Of a stretch of DNA of 64,000 nucleotides, positions 10,151 through 64,000 are shown one piece after another (the stretch's first letter is position 1; each line of letters opens with the position of its first letter). Location: positions 21,007,608 to 21,071,607 of the forward strand of contig NC_060886.1 of assembly GCF_014805685.1 (NCBI RefSeq). Direction: 5' to 3'. Under the pieces are notes generated by a model. It saw only the letters and a list, made by a program, of their open reading frames with translations, searched no databases and was not told where the DNA came from. Position numbers and translations under genes: made by a program. Source of the DNA: Silurus meridionalis. Taxonomy: Eukaryota > Chordata > Actinopteri > Siluriformes > Siluridae.

Positions 10151-11894
10151 ACTGATATAAACTACCTAGATATAAAATGATGTATAATGTAAGTCTAAGG
10201 ACAGTGGTGTAAATATGCTGTATAACTATAGCACCGTTTCAGCCATTACAGTTTAACAATAAAGGTCTGAGTAACACCAAAGGTGTTTATTTTTTTTTTT
10301 AAATACTCTTTCTAACTTTTACAATTAAAATGTAATTCTGGTTATTTACACTTTCTGAACGTTTTTGTGCATATCAGTGTGTAATTCAAGGTGCCATCTT
10401 TGAGTGAAGAATGAAAAGAATGGAAGTTCACATAAACCACTGCCCATAGACTTCCACTGTAAGTGAATTTGATGGTAACAGGTTTTCTATGCTTTTCCCA
10501 CTGGTGGGAGATTTTTTTTATTCTTACTTGTAGTAATCCATATGTTCAAAGTGTGGAAAAAAGGTTAAATAGGTACTACTTCTACTCTGTCTAAAAAGCA
10601 CCAATGAGATTATGAATTTAATTTCAGAAGAAAAGAGATGAATGAAAAAGATCTTAGTGAATTATTAAGAGCTTAATCTTTCAAGACTATAACATCCCCT
10701 TTCCTATTAATTATTTTTTTCTTGAATAATTTAAAGTTGTTCAATAATTAAAATGCAGTTAGGCACTTGTAGTGAGAGGAATCCCAACCTCTAATACCTA
10801 TTGTTCAAATAAACAATCCTGATGATCTTTTATGCTAATGAGTTGCCCATATTACTGACTAAAGCAGTAAACTGGTTGTGTTCAGTGGACATCCTGCTTG
10901 GAAAGAATTGTACAGAAAGGAATGAATTTCATTAGAAATTCTTTCTTTGGGGGAAAAAAAACCCCTGGATACTTTTTTGCTGACACAGCGTCTGGGAAGA
11001 AGGCTGAAAGCCCTTGGCTAATGCATGGAACAAATCGAGGACTAACACAGATTTTGACAGGCACTAGCTCACAACGTGTCAGTACAGCCTGTGCAGTGGC
11101 TTATCTGTGTTTTTATTGCACGTTTATATATGCGACTTAGTGTTCAATACTAAGCCTTTATACAAATGTGCAAAGCTTTACTAGCTGTTTGCTTACTGAG
11201 CTGTTTGTGCACCTGCCTTTATTTTATTATTATCCTTAATATATTACCCACAATTTAAAAGACAATTTTGTTATTGAAAAAAAGCATGTGGTGAACATTA
11301 CTGTGCTGTGATTCACAGCGTCTAATGCTTTGAAAGAACAATCTTAAAATTCAAACATTGCATGTTAATCCCTGATATTGCACTCTGACTGTGGCTATCT
11401 TGCAATAGAAATACTGTAACTTATAGGATTATGGGATGAAAACTATACACCACTACATTTAGTACATGGTGTTTGTGTTCACTGTTCAGTCAGAATATAA
11501 AAATTAAGTTGAATATACAGGCACCGCCCAGTGATTCCTGTTCTTGGATGACAAAAGTGGAACCCTACATGGTCTTCTGCAGTTTTAGCCCTTCATTGCA
11601 GATCGAACCAATCTGGTCATTTTCCCCTCTGAACTCTTTTATGACGAAGCTATAAGTCACTCATTTAATGTAGTCAGAAGAAAAACACTTTATTAAATGC
11701 TCAAAACAGCCTTTCTGGCACCAACAACCATGCTATGGTGAAACTTGTATAAAGGTATGTGTTTTTGGAAGTGTTTTAGAGAAAAATGTTGTGAGGCTAG
11801 TGCATATTTTGAAGTTCAAGACACATTTACATTGCAATTTCATTACCTTTTAAACATGAACCTCTTAAGTCCTATCTGAAATGTACGCATGGGA

Positions 11895-12245
11895 TAAAGA
11901 TACACAATATGGACAAAAATACAGTAAATTTGGGACGTCTTTTCCAGCGGCTGGTACCACAAAATTGGCATACAATTGTATAAGATGTCTTCGAATGTAG
12001 TAGCATTAAATTTTCCATTCACATAAACTAGAAGACAAAACCTGTTCCAGCATGACAATGCCTGTGTGCAGAAATTCAGCTTCATGAAGATATGCTTTAT
12101 ATGGTTTGGAGTGAAAGATTTTCAGTGTCACGCTGTAGAGCTCAGACTTTAACCCTAATGAACACCTTTGAGATGATTTGAAATGCTGGCTGCACCCCAG
12201 GTTTCCATCATGACTTAACTAATGCCCTTGTGTCTGAATTAGGTT
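11895..12245 (+). repeat. Eroded Tc1-like transposase relic
   Basis: Frame-broken sequence on the + strand keeps CATGACAATGCCTGTGTGCA (a QHDNAPVH-type catalytic region) and, downstream, GACTTTAACCCTAATGAACA (a DLNPIEHL-like motif). The order and spacing match the catalytic domain of Tc1/IS630 transposases. There is no open frame. Confidence 0.6.
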
Positions 12246-12594
12246 ATTATAACTGCTTATTACTGCAGTTGGGATTCAAATTGAATCTTATGACCAGATT
12301 TTATCGATATAGCCTATTGTAAGCCTAATCATACAAATACATACAAACAGTAATAGTTTCTGGAAATGCTTTCATTTGGAATAACATATAATGTCTGATT
12401 TATCAGCCTTTACTCTCATGTGGAAATCTCATAGGAGGAGTATTAAATTATGTTTGGTTGATAAACATCAGGTCCTGTCACCACTTGGCTGTGTTGTGAC
12501 AATAAATCACTTTTGGCATGTACATGGCTTTATTACTTCTTGATATTGTATTTGAATGTGCGATTTTGTATTTTATATATACTGTATATAGTGC

Positions 12595-12660
12595 ATTAGG
12601 AAAAATACTCAGACCCCCTTCACTTTTTTAAACGTTTTATGTTGCAGCCTGATACTGCAT
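12595..12660 (+). repeat. Fragment of a Tc1-type terminal repeat
   Basis: ATACTCAGACCCCCTTCACT followed by TTTTATGTTGCAGCCTGAT resembles the end of another widespread fish Tc1 element. I found no partner repeat nearby. Confidence 0.45.
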
Positions 12661-12932
12661 GTGTTCTTTTGACATTAATTAACCACTTTTGCCATGGCAA
12701 CACTAATCAAGGAATCAAATATCACATATTGATATGTTTATATTATGCTGAAGAATTTGGTTTAAATCTGATGACCCTGTATAACTTCCTAGTGGGCAAA
12801 CAATGGATGAGATGGAGAAATGTGCCTGTCTTTATACCTACCAGATTTGGCCAGTCACCTCAGAAATGCACAGGAAGCTTGTTTAAGCTGCTTTTGCTTA
12901 AGACTTTTAGCTGTATTCCTGGAATGTTGTGC

Positions 12933-13097
12933 TCCAAAGACATGCCTTCCCTTGAACAATCTGATTGTGATTCCGAGATCTTAGATATAAGGAGTGACAT
13001 CTTTTCTTTCTTATACTCGAAAGACATGTCTTCTCTAGAGCAATCTGAATGTGATTCTGAGATCTTAGATATGAGGAGTGACATCTTTTCTTTCTAA
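12933..13097 (+). repeat. 84-bp in-frame tandem duplication (two 28-codon copies)
   Basis: Copies start at about 12933 and 13017 with a period of 84 bp. The enclosing open frame (12639-13097) encodes two versions of a 28-residue unit. The copies share SKDM, SLEQS, CDSEILD and RSDIFSF and differ by Pro/Ser, Asp/Glu and Ile/Met plus several silent changes. The frame starts inside a Tc1 repeat fragment and has no recognisable domain, so I do not call it a gene. Confidence 0.6.
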
Positions 13098-14004
13098 TCC
13101 TTATACTTAACAAGACTCATTCAGAAAAAAAACAGCAGAGTGTTTCCTGATTCCAGTTCGGCTGGATGTTTCATACAATGTTTGACATATTCAGACTACT
13201 GGTTTCATCCTGTTTACTTTAGTCAGTTTGAGTCAGTGGTGGAGCTGAACGTTATCGGGTTTGTCCTGAGCTGGGAGGCTCCGCTGAACCTGATTCAACT
13301 GAGCCTGTAAGACATGTTTAGGAAACTTGAAATGACTAATGGGAGATTCAGCATGTGCTGTTTAGGCAACTAAAATGGTAACTTGCGAAATTAAGGTCTG
13401 ATTCTATAGTAAAAAGCATAGTGATTTATAAAAGTCGGAATTTCTCAAAATTCTTTTCTAATCACACAATGGTTCGGACATTCTTTGAGGGGTAAACATT
13501 GTGACTCATAGCTCCAACTACTGCAGAGGTACTGTTCTTGTAAAAAAGAGGGCCAGACCACACGTGTACACGAATGCACACACCCTCGGCCGCTGAGTTA
13601 AACTGTAATCATTAACTCAGAGGGAGAAAGAGAAGCACTGCTTACTTGAACAAAACCAAGCTGAAACTACACGCAAATGTCCAGGAGGAACCTGCAGCCG
13701 AGAAAGGAAGGCCATTATGAATCGGGTGCTAATAGAGAATCAGTGAGTTGGAGCAGCTGAAACAGGAGTGCTGGATTGTTCAGGTAAGTGAATGTTAGTC
13801 TAGGATTTAGGTAGAAGGTAGAAGTTAATACACCTAAACTTTCTTATGACAATAAGCTTTTCATTCTATAGATACCTCAATATGGTTTCAGCAGTAGTTT
13901 GATGATTAATAGTGCTGATATCAGTGGAGTCTTCCTGAAAAGATAAGAACATCTGGGCTAAAGTCAACTGGGAGAATCGAAACAGGGAGCCTGAGCCTCG
14001 GAAT

Positions 14005-14770
14005 ATGGCTGATCAGGAGAGAGAGCGCGATTGGCGAAAGCTGGAGACGAATTTCGAAGTGAAGGTCTTCCTCACGGTACTGTACAGCCTCATTCTCATC
14101 CTGGGAATCATAGGAAACAGCATCACTATCCACGTGACACAGGTGCTTCAGAGAAACGGGTACTTACAGAAGAAGGTTACTGATCACATGGTGAGCCTGG
14201 CCTGCTCTGATTTGTTGGTATTGCTGATTGGCATGCCAGTGGAACTCTACAGTGCTATCTGGTTCCCCTTTAGTTCTGCTTCTGGAAACGTAGCCTGCAA
14301 GATCTATAACTTTCTATTTGAAGCGTGCAGCTATGCCACTATTCTGAATGTGACCAGTCTGAGCTTTGAACGCTACATGGCTATATGCCATCCTTTTCGC
14401 TACAAATCGTTGGCACGTGCCCGCACCGTTCACCTAATCCTTGCTGCATGGGTCACATCTGTCCTCATCGCAGTGCCACTGCTAATTACAACTGGGACTC
14501 AAGGTCATGTGGTAGAGCCAGGACGAGCACCAGCTCAGAACCTGACCTTCTGCACCAACCTGCAAGAGTACTGGGGAATGTATCGCACCAGTGTGTTCAT
14601 AGCTTTCATTCTCTACCTGCTGGTCCTTGGCAGTGTCGCTTTCATGTGCAGGAGCATGATTGTTGTCCTTCGGGCACCCATGATTACTACAGACACTTCA
14701 GGCAATAGTGTGCCTAAACATGAGAGTGCCAGAGTCAAATCCTCCCGCAAGCAGACCATCATTTTCTTAG
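14005..14770 (+). CDS. gpr39: GPR39 exon 1 (N terminus to start of TM6)
   Basis: It encodes residues 1-255 and the first base of codon 256. The N terminus MADQERERDWRKLETNFEVK is short and charged, with no His and no Cys. An N-glycosylation sequon (NLTF) precedes the ECL2 cysteine. It ends IIFLG-side at TTAG|GTAACT; reading through into the intron soon meets a stop. Confidence 0.95.
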
Positions 14771-16157
14771 GTAACTCACTGCAGTTGCACAACAGATCAA
14801 ATACACATGGCATAAAGAAGTCTGACTTTGCATGCATCCTATTTATTTATTTTTTTACATTAGCTACACAATAGAAATATACATTTCTGAGATTTCTGAG
14901 ACAGAAAGTAATCTACATATAGGCATGCTCACTGTCTCAGAGTGAAGGCTAATCTGAGTTAAGGGAAGATTCAGAGCGAGGTTTTTCCCCCCATATACAG
15001 GCATTTATATATAAAGAACGAATGTTTCAATTTTGCATATTTTTGACAGAGACAGTGGACAGACTGTTATCTCTCACAGTTATACAGTACACACAGAACC
15101 AAATGTTAAAAAAATACAATAATTTAAAGTTATCATTTTGCTTTTTGAACATTATTTAAACTTTTTTTTTTTTTAAATCACTAAAAATGAAACAATTAAA
15201 CATTTTTTTCTCTTGATTTTGCCTTTGGACTGTCATCTTGTTGTGGGATGCACCCACTTTTAATTGTAGTTTGTGTAAATAAATTGTGAAATATAAGAAG
15301 AAAAGCCTTCACCCTGTCTTCAGGGGAGTCTTCAGCTTAAATCCAATTGTAGCCATGAGCCAGAGAAGCAAAATTAGCTGGTATGGGAGAGACGGCATAT
15401 CTTCTCCTCCCTGTCAATCATAGCATCATTAGCTAGTAGTGGCTATATGTTACAAATATGTGGAAAAAGCACAAAAAAATTTGTGTGACAGCACAAAATG
15501 CAGTTTGAAAAGGCTTTATGAGTCTCATAGGAAGTATGTTTGAAGCTTTGCACTCCTATACTGTTCTATGGCAGGAGAGAGATGGATGGTGGGTGGAAAA
15601 TTATATGTGGTTTAATGTTGTTGTTTTCTTTTTCATATAAATCCTTTATACTTACTATATTAATATACTTAATATATACTTGTGTTTTCGTGTGGGTTTT
15701 TCTCTTAGTGCTGATTGTGTGTGCGCTGTTCGTGTGCTGGATGCCAAACCAGGTGCGACGTGTGATGACGGCAGTCAAACCCAAGGGGACATGGAGTATG
15801 AGTTACCTGATATCATACGTCAAATTACACCCTGTAGCTGACACCTTCTTCTACCTGAGCTCTGTGCTGAACCCTCTGCTTTACAATCTCTCATCACGCC
15901 AGTTTCGCTCAGCCTTCCTGCAAACGTTGTGCTGCCGTCTCTCTATCCAGCATGTTAACAAGAAAACAGTGGAGAAGAGCAAAGCTTCCCACGCCCCGAG
16001 CCATTCACTACGTCCGCTGCTGTGGAAAAAAACCCAGCTCAAGGCCACGCCGCCTTCCAGTGGAGATGCTGAAACTCTGACCCCGAGTGCAGAGAGCAGT
16101 CCTGTTGTTCAGATCTTAAACACACCTCCACCTGCCTCATCAGAGACGGAAACATGA
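14005..16157 (+). CDS. gpr39: GPR39-like class A GPCR (two exons)
   Basis: GPR39 is a plasma-membrane receptor of the ghrelin/neurotensin group, known in mammals as a zinc-sensing receptor. Coding exons are 14005-14770 and 15709-16157, joined by a 938-bp GT-AG intron, giving 404 residues (human 453). Seven helices are evident. Motifs include VTDHMVSLACSDLLVLLIGM (TM2), E122-R123-Y124 in SFERYMAICHPFRYK (TM3), FVCWMPNQVRR (TM6), and N310-P311 in LNPLLY (TM7), followed by CCRLSIQHVNKK in the tail. C98 and C183 form the standard TM3-ECL2 disulfide pair. The start is supported by an in-frame stop upstream with no intervening ATG. The intron falls at the TM6 boundary, as in mammals. The N terminus is short and lacks the mammalian zinc-site histidines. 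Confidence 0.95.
14771..15708 (+). other. GPR39 intron (938 bp)
   Basis: GT-AG boundaries: TTAG|GTAACT and TTTTCTCTTAG|TGCTG. The interior is A/T-rich with no element recognised. Confidence 0.9.
15709..16157 (+). CDS. gpr39: GPR39 exon 2 (TM6, TM7 and tail)
   Basis: It encodes VLIVCALFVCWMPNQVRRVM, the third extracellular loop KPKGTWSMSYL, TM7 ending in the NPLLY motif, the palmitoylation-type CC pair in TLCCRLSIQH, and a Ser/Thr/Pro-rich tail to a TGA at 16155-16157. Mammals have HDW where this gene has GTW in the loop. Confidence 0.95.
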
Positions 16158-18544
16158 GTCAATTCAACCCTCATATTCTACTACAACCCTCCTCAGCACC
16201 CTGAATCTCATTAATTGACTTTTTTTAGACACATCTGCGTTGTTTATCCACTCCGTAAATGTGAACTTTACAGTTTGTCATTTTTTTTCATGTAAAGTTT
16301 ATCATCAGTGATCACAGAATTGCTGTTGGCTGAATATTTTGATTTGATGGACCATTTTCCAATTCATCAGTGACTCAGATAACATGCAGAGACCTACATA
16401 ACAGACACTACCAGGTCACTGCAGTGTTGGAAATGATTCATCATGAGGTAATATCTGGTTTTATAATGGTCAGTTTCCTCTCATGAACAGTTTAAATGCA
16501 TGGTTCACACGCTGTAGTGAGCAGCAGATGGACTTCACTCAGTTATCTTATATATATGGCTCTGCTTATAAACCAAAAGCTCAGCGTAGGTTTTCAATTT
16601 CCATTCAGAAGACGCCTATTATCTATAATGAATTAATGGGCAAAACTTTACATTAAGGTTCCTAACAACTAACATAATTTACTGCATTACTTAACAACAA
16701 ACACCAGCATGTACATGAATTTAAATTGATTTGATCCACTGCTCAAAAATGTCCTCAGAAAAGAAGTTTCCTAAATATTTACAAGTTAATGAACTCTGGT
16801 CTCTGGATACAAATACTCCAACTTCTTACTCAACTTCAGCCCGTTTTTTTGTTTATTGTGGGCTTCATTTTACACATCGATAGGATAAACTTTGGGTAAT
16901 GCAGGGGTTGAATATTTAATATATTTGTTTTTTTATACATTTAAAAGTATAATCTATTGATAGCTGTGTTAGTTTCTTCACTAATGTTGCTCATTGTAAT
17001 AGAAACATTGCTGTACCTGGCTTGGTTTTTTAAATAATGTCACTTGAGTGAACCTTAATGTGAAGCTTTACCAATTAATGCACTCCAATCATTCAGTAGA
17101 TCTTTGAGACTGTGACAAAAGTCTAGTCTGAAGATACTGTACACACATTACGGCTGCACAAAATAGAGACAAATGTCAAATAAGCATACATTTCTGTCTC
17201 GTGTTTTTATTTAAGAGAACATTCAAGACATCTGTTGGTGTGTAGATGAATTCTGTTATTGACATACATTAAAAAAAAAAAATAGTGATAGCGGTGCATA
17301 TTAATGTCCATACTGTGCAGCCGTAACAGACTTAGATGTACACGTTGCAAAGCTTCAGATCCAACTCTGTTAGGTTTCTGTTCTTTTTTAAAAACAAGAA
17401 CACATTAACAAAATCATAAAGCCAAGTTCTAAACATACTCCTCACAGTTGCCTGAGAGATTTCCCACTTTGGTGAATTAAGTATTGATATATTGCAGTAT
17501 TGACTATACATGTGAATGTTTTCATTTATATTCCCATTATCTTTCAAAACTTTATACTTTGTAGTTTTCTTTTTTTTTTTTTTTTTTTATTTAAGATACA
17601 CTACAATCCACTACAAAATATACAAACTCTTTAACCTGCTCTAGAATGCAGTAAATACACCTCTTCCCTGCAAAAAGCAACCAAAAACATCACTATTTAT
17701 TATTCTTCAGTATTTTCTGTTGCACTACATACATTATCAAAACTCTATTTAGGATTGTTTTGTTGGTGGGGGCGGGGGGGGGAATAAAACAGTTATGATT
17801 CTAAACATGTACAAATTTCATTTAATAATCCTATTTTTTTTACTGCTTTTATGTGTAAGTATCCCATTGACCAAACATGTAACAACAGCACAATGCATAA
17901 AATCAGGAATATACAGGTCAAGAGCTTCATTTTCACACCAAACATTAAAATGTGGATAAGATATCAGTGTGTTTGACCTTGGCTTGGTGCTGGTGCCAGA
18001 CAGAATAGTTTGAGTGCTTAAGAAAGTGCTGATCACTGAAGCTTTTCACACACACCAGTCTCTAAACAGAATAGTGTACCAAGGGAAAAAAATAACATTC
18101 AGTGATTGGTGGTTTCAATGGTGAAAAACAGCCTTGTTGATGAGAGATATACCTCATATTACCACTCTTTTCCCAAACTCTGCTAAGCCAAAATAAAGTC
18201 ATTTAGAATACCTAACTCAACAAATCTAGAGAACTTGTGCATAAAAACTTTTTACTCATTACATCTTTACACAAATATCTGCACTTTCAACTTCTTACAT
18301 TTCCAAAACAGGCTCGTTACTTTAGTTTTAATCTATTTGGTAAAATGTAATTTTTTTTTTTTTTTTAGCCCAACAACCTATTTACTGTCATTGCGCAACT
18401 TTTTTAATCTACCACTGGTGTATCATTTCCTGGCTCTCACAAGTGTGGCTAGTTTACCAAGCCAACAATGAGCAGGCAGAAAGCAACAAGAAGTCTAGTT
18501 AATGTGGATGAGACAGAGGGAGTCAGCGATGTAAACATGACTGA

Positions 18545-18830
18545 AAACAGAGACATTCCTTTATATATACTTCATTAATCCTAAAGGGAAATTGTATATT
18601 TTGCCTTCTTTTTTGTGATTTTCACTTGTCAGGAATCTCAGGTCAGAGCGCAGGGTCAGCCACACTATGGCACCCCTGGAGCAGTTAGAGTTAAGTGCCT
18701 TGATCAAGGGCCCAACAGTGGAGGCTTGGTGGGGCTTTTATCTACAACTGTATGATCATTGTTTCTGTATATGTTTAATTGTATGTATTCGGCTGATTAA
18801 ATAAATGCATGAATTTAAGTGAGTGAATTG
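18545..18830 (+). repeat. Dispersed fish repeat (non-LTR-type tail)
   Basis: It has TTCATTAATCCTAAAGGGAA followed by CCACACTATGGCACCCCTGG, AGAGTTAAGTGCCTTGATCA and AGGGCCCAACAGTGGAGGC. This combination recurs across fish genomes in the 3' ends of retroposons. No ORF is present, and the exact family is not determined. Confidence 0.5.
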
Positions 18831-19045
18831 TAGCAACACTCCTTTTTTCGCAGTACTTTATTTCAAATCTGGACCGTAAAGTGACAAATTAGCAATTAAA
18901 CCCAGTTAATAATAGTGAACACTAGGGGGCGCGCAGGTCACTAAAATAGGTTGAACACCTGATAGGTCGGTACTGTTTCCAAATTTGGTTTGTTTACAAA
19001 AAAAACAGTGTATCTCATATAATATAATATAATATAATATAATAT

Positions 19046-19145
19046 CTTTATCATCTTCTCTTTCGGCTTCTTCTATTAGGGGTCGCCACAGCGGTTTATC
19101 TGTCTCCATTCCTCCCTGTCCTCTACATCTGCCTCTTTCAAACCA
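19046..19145 (-). repeat. SINE-tail-like segment inserted in an (AATAT)n microsatellite
   Basis: Reverse-complemented, it contains ACCGCTGTGGCGACCCCTAA followed by TAGAAGAAGCCGAAAGAG, matching the tail of the SINE at 1747-1777. Identical (AATAT)n runs lie on both sides (19018-19045 and 19149-19178), so it split a pentanucleotide repeat or was duplicated with it. Confidence 0.65.
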
Positions 19146-20338
19146 AAAATATAATATAATATAATATAATATAATATGATATAATGGTAAGTAATTAATT
19201 ATTTTCTAACTTCCGCTAAATCACTAAATAATTGACTTCGTGTGTCTTTTAAACACAGATTTGACTGTGTTTTTTGCACCATCTGTAGCATTCTTTATTA
19301 CTGAAGAGAGTTACTAATACTCTGTCTAGACCGGCCCTGTGGACCGGCGTGCTTTACTACTGCTCAACTGTAACACACAGACAGACAGCAGACAGACGGA
19401 GAAAGGAGGGGGTTGAATGGGGGAAGAGAGGAGGGGGGAATCGTTCAATCGTTCGACTTTGGACATTTGGAATCGACTCTAAATTTGATTCATTATATAG
19501 ATTTCCAGAAAGAGTCAATTTCCAGAGTCCGTTTTCTCCATTAAAGAATAGACCATGAAGAAAGATATAAAAAATGTTTCTTAATTTCAGGTCATGTTAG
19601 TTAGTTCGCTAATGTGAAAGATAAGGTGAGTAAAAACATAATTTTGCTGGTTAATAAGGGGGAAAACTTCCACCCGATTTAACTTATTTAACTTATATTG
19701 GAAGCAGCTTCAAAACGCTAAATAGCGCTGAGATTCTTAGCATGGAAAAGCTATATTTTATCATAACCTTTTCAATTTTTCCTCACTTGACACAACCGCA
19801 TCACTATATAGATCCACAAGCGTTGGGAGTCGATTCTCGTGTTCACTCGAAACACTGCGATTCGACTCAGCGGGTGCCCCCGTGCGTGCGAGCAGGAGAA
19901 CTGGGGAAGGGAGCGATCGGGAGCGCGCGCGCGCGGGCGTCTGTGGGACTCGCAACATCATCATCATCATCAAACTCTCACCCACGCAGAGGATCTCATT
20001 CCAGCCGAGTCCTGCACGGCGTACAGGCGCGCTTCACGCCTCACAACCCCGCGTGTGTGCAAACGCTTCCGCTGCTCTTTTCAGCGCTACACGCCACGTC
20101 TTTCTGTTTCTTTTTTTTCCTCTTCTTTAATCTGGATTCGAGTTAAACGCGGAGCGGCTCCGGTGGATTCTCTCTCCCTGAGAGAATTTTTTTTCCCACG
20201 GCGGTGAAGCTCGACGACGCCGGTGGCGGCTGAGTGTGTCCATATTCCTCAGGGTTTTTTTCTCAACAGTTTTATTTTATTTCGAAAATTAATTTTGTTT
20301 CAATAAATATTACGAGCGCGTCCGAACAAAAAGTCAAG

Positions 20339-20374
20339 ATGTCCGAAGTGCTCCTAGCTCGCGGAGCTAGCTAG
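20339..20374 (+). other. Upstream ORF 1 in the BMPR2 leader (11 codons)
   Basis: ATG at 20339 and TAG at 20372, the stop lying in a GCTAGCTAG motif. It matters only if transcription starts upstream. Confidence 0.4.
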
Positions 20375-20387
20375 CTAACTCAACGAC

Positions 20388-20444
20388 ATGGACTGTCACG
20401 ACGGTCGGCAGCGCAGGACTGACCCACTGCTTACAGCTAGCTAG
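20388..20444 (+). other. Upstream ORF 2 in the BMPR2 leader (18 codons)
   Basis: ATG at 20388 (context CGACATGG, favourable G at +4) and TAG at 20442, again ending in GCTAGCTAG. Confidence 0.4.
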
Positions 20445-20597
20445 TCAAATTAGCTAGCCAACTTTCGTGTACTCAGTCGGCTAGTTTAAGAACAGACAAT
20501 ATTTATATACACATATATATAAATAAATATATTTATAGAGCGAGATTTGTGAGGGTTTTCTGAAGCTAACTTTCTTAAGCTAAGTTACGAGTTCGCG

Positions 20598-20672
20598 ATG
20601 CGCGCCAGTCCCGGAGCCAGCTGGCTCACATTCACACCGCAGCAGCGCGACACTGTGCTGTTAGCGAGCTAG
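20598..20672 (+). other. Upstream ORF 3 in the BMPR2 leader (24 codons)
   Basis: ATG at 20598 and TAG at 20670, ending in GAGCTAGCTAG. Confidence 0.45.
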
Positions 20673-20773
20673 CTAGACGGATCGATCAACTCGTCGAAGC
20701 TAACGAACTGAACGCGGGGTCGAGGGAGAGGAGAGGAGTTCCGCGTTAATACCGAGCTGAAACTGCGGAAATC

Positions 20774-20839
20774 ATGTACTGTCCGTCCACATTGGTGCAC
20801 CAAGACTTCTGTGTTGGACAGTTTGATCCTCGCGAATGA
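20774..20839 (+). other. Upstream ORF 4 in the BMPR2 leader (21 codons)
   Basis: ATG at 20774 with A at -3, and TGA at 20837, only 89 nt before the BMPR2 start. It is the upstream ORF most likely to be in the mRNA. Confidence 0.55.
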
Positions 20840-20928
20840 ACTCGGATACCCGCCTGGGGAAACCGAGAGGAGGAAAGTAATCAGGCGGAGGGAGCGGAGG
20901 GCCCGGGGTGAGCGCCGGGGCTGTAAAC

Positions 20929-64000
<43,072 letters not shown>

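Larger units (their letters stand above)
8125..14004 (+). other. SLC35F5-GPR39 intergenic region
   Basis: It is A/T-rich with no convincing gene. It contains a possible repeat tail near 10060-10150, a Tc1-like relic (11895-12245), a Tc1 terminal-repeat fragment (about 12595-12660), and the 84-bp tandem duplication (12933-13097). The GPR39 5' leader and promoter probably lie in the last few hundred bases. I found nothing else to call from 8400 to 10050 or from 10150 to 11890. Confidence 0.7.
16158..19800 (+). other. GPR39 3' region and GPR39-BMPR2 intergenic
   Basis: The GPR39 3' UTR must begin here, but I see no well-placed poly(A) signal. In mammals LYPD1 overlaps this side on the other strand; no LYPD1 coding exon was seen. 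Repeats are a fish dispersed element (18545-18830), a split (AATAT)n tract with an inserted SINE-like tail (19018-19185), and poly(T) runs at 17570-17590 and 18352-18366. Confidence 0.7.

Noticed and set aside
13200..13320. A GPR39 upstream coding exon
   Set aside because: No splice-compatible open segment resembling the mammalian N terminus was seen, and the mammalian gene starts in the same exon as TM1.
16158..18100. A LYPD1 gene on the minus strand, expected from mammalian synteny
   Set aside because: No frame with the LYPD1 cysteine pattern was found; the minus-strand frames here look random.

Overview
This is vertebrate nuclear DNA, most likely from a teleost fish. Three multi-exon genes with ordinary vertebrate splice signals lie on the + strand. 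Between and inside them are dense (GT)n, (CT)n and (AT)n microsatellites, several Tc1/mariner elements of types common in fish, a tRNA-Glu-derived SINE and other fish-type dispersed repeats. I cannot name the species; an otophysan such as a catfish or characin is only a guess from the repeats.

Layout, left to right. Positions 97-8124 hold the last six coding exons of SLC35F5, a transporter-like membrane protein. Its introns carry the SINE (1573-1785), a DD34E Tc1 element (4556-6030), an internally deleted Tc1 copy with intact inverted repeats (6122-6668) and a pogo/Tigger-like remnant (6682-7150). Positions 8125-14004 are intergenic with eroded repeats and an odd 84-bp in-frame tandem duplication. 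Positions 14005-16157 hold GPR39, a two-exon class A GPCR of the ghrelin/neurotensin receptor group. Positions 16158-19800 are intergenic. A GC-rich, CpG-rich promoter and 5' leader follows (about 19840-20928), and BMPR2, the BMP type II receptor kinase, starts at 20929. All of its first 11 exons are present (21-kb intron 1, 13-kb intron 3). Exon 12 runs off the right edge, leaving the C-terminal tail incomplete.

The three genes do not form a pathway; they are neighbours. In human they all lie on chromosome 2q but tens of megabases apart, so the tight order here is a synteny observation. No rRNA, CRISPR array, operon or bacterial-type system is present, and I saw no convincing minus-strand host gene.

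The points most worth checking are: a GC-AG intron in the BMPR2 kinase domain with an overlapping GT donor 5 nt upstream; a GPR39 lacking both the N-terminal zinc-site histidines and the matching extra disulfide cysteines; four short upstream ORFs in the BMPR2 leader, three of them stopping in AGCTAG motifs; a DD37E mariner-type element with nested repeats at each end inside BMPR2 intron 9; and GT-repeat tracts close to three splice acceptors.
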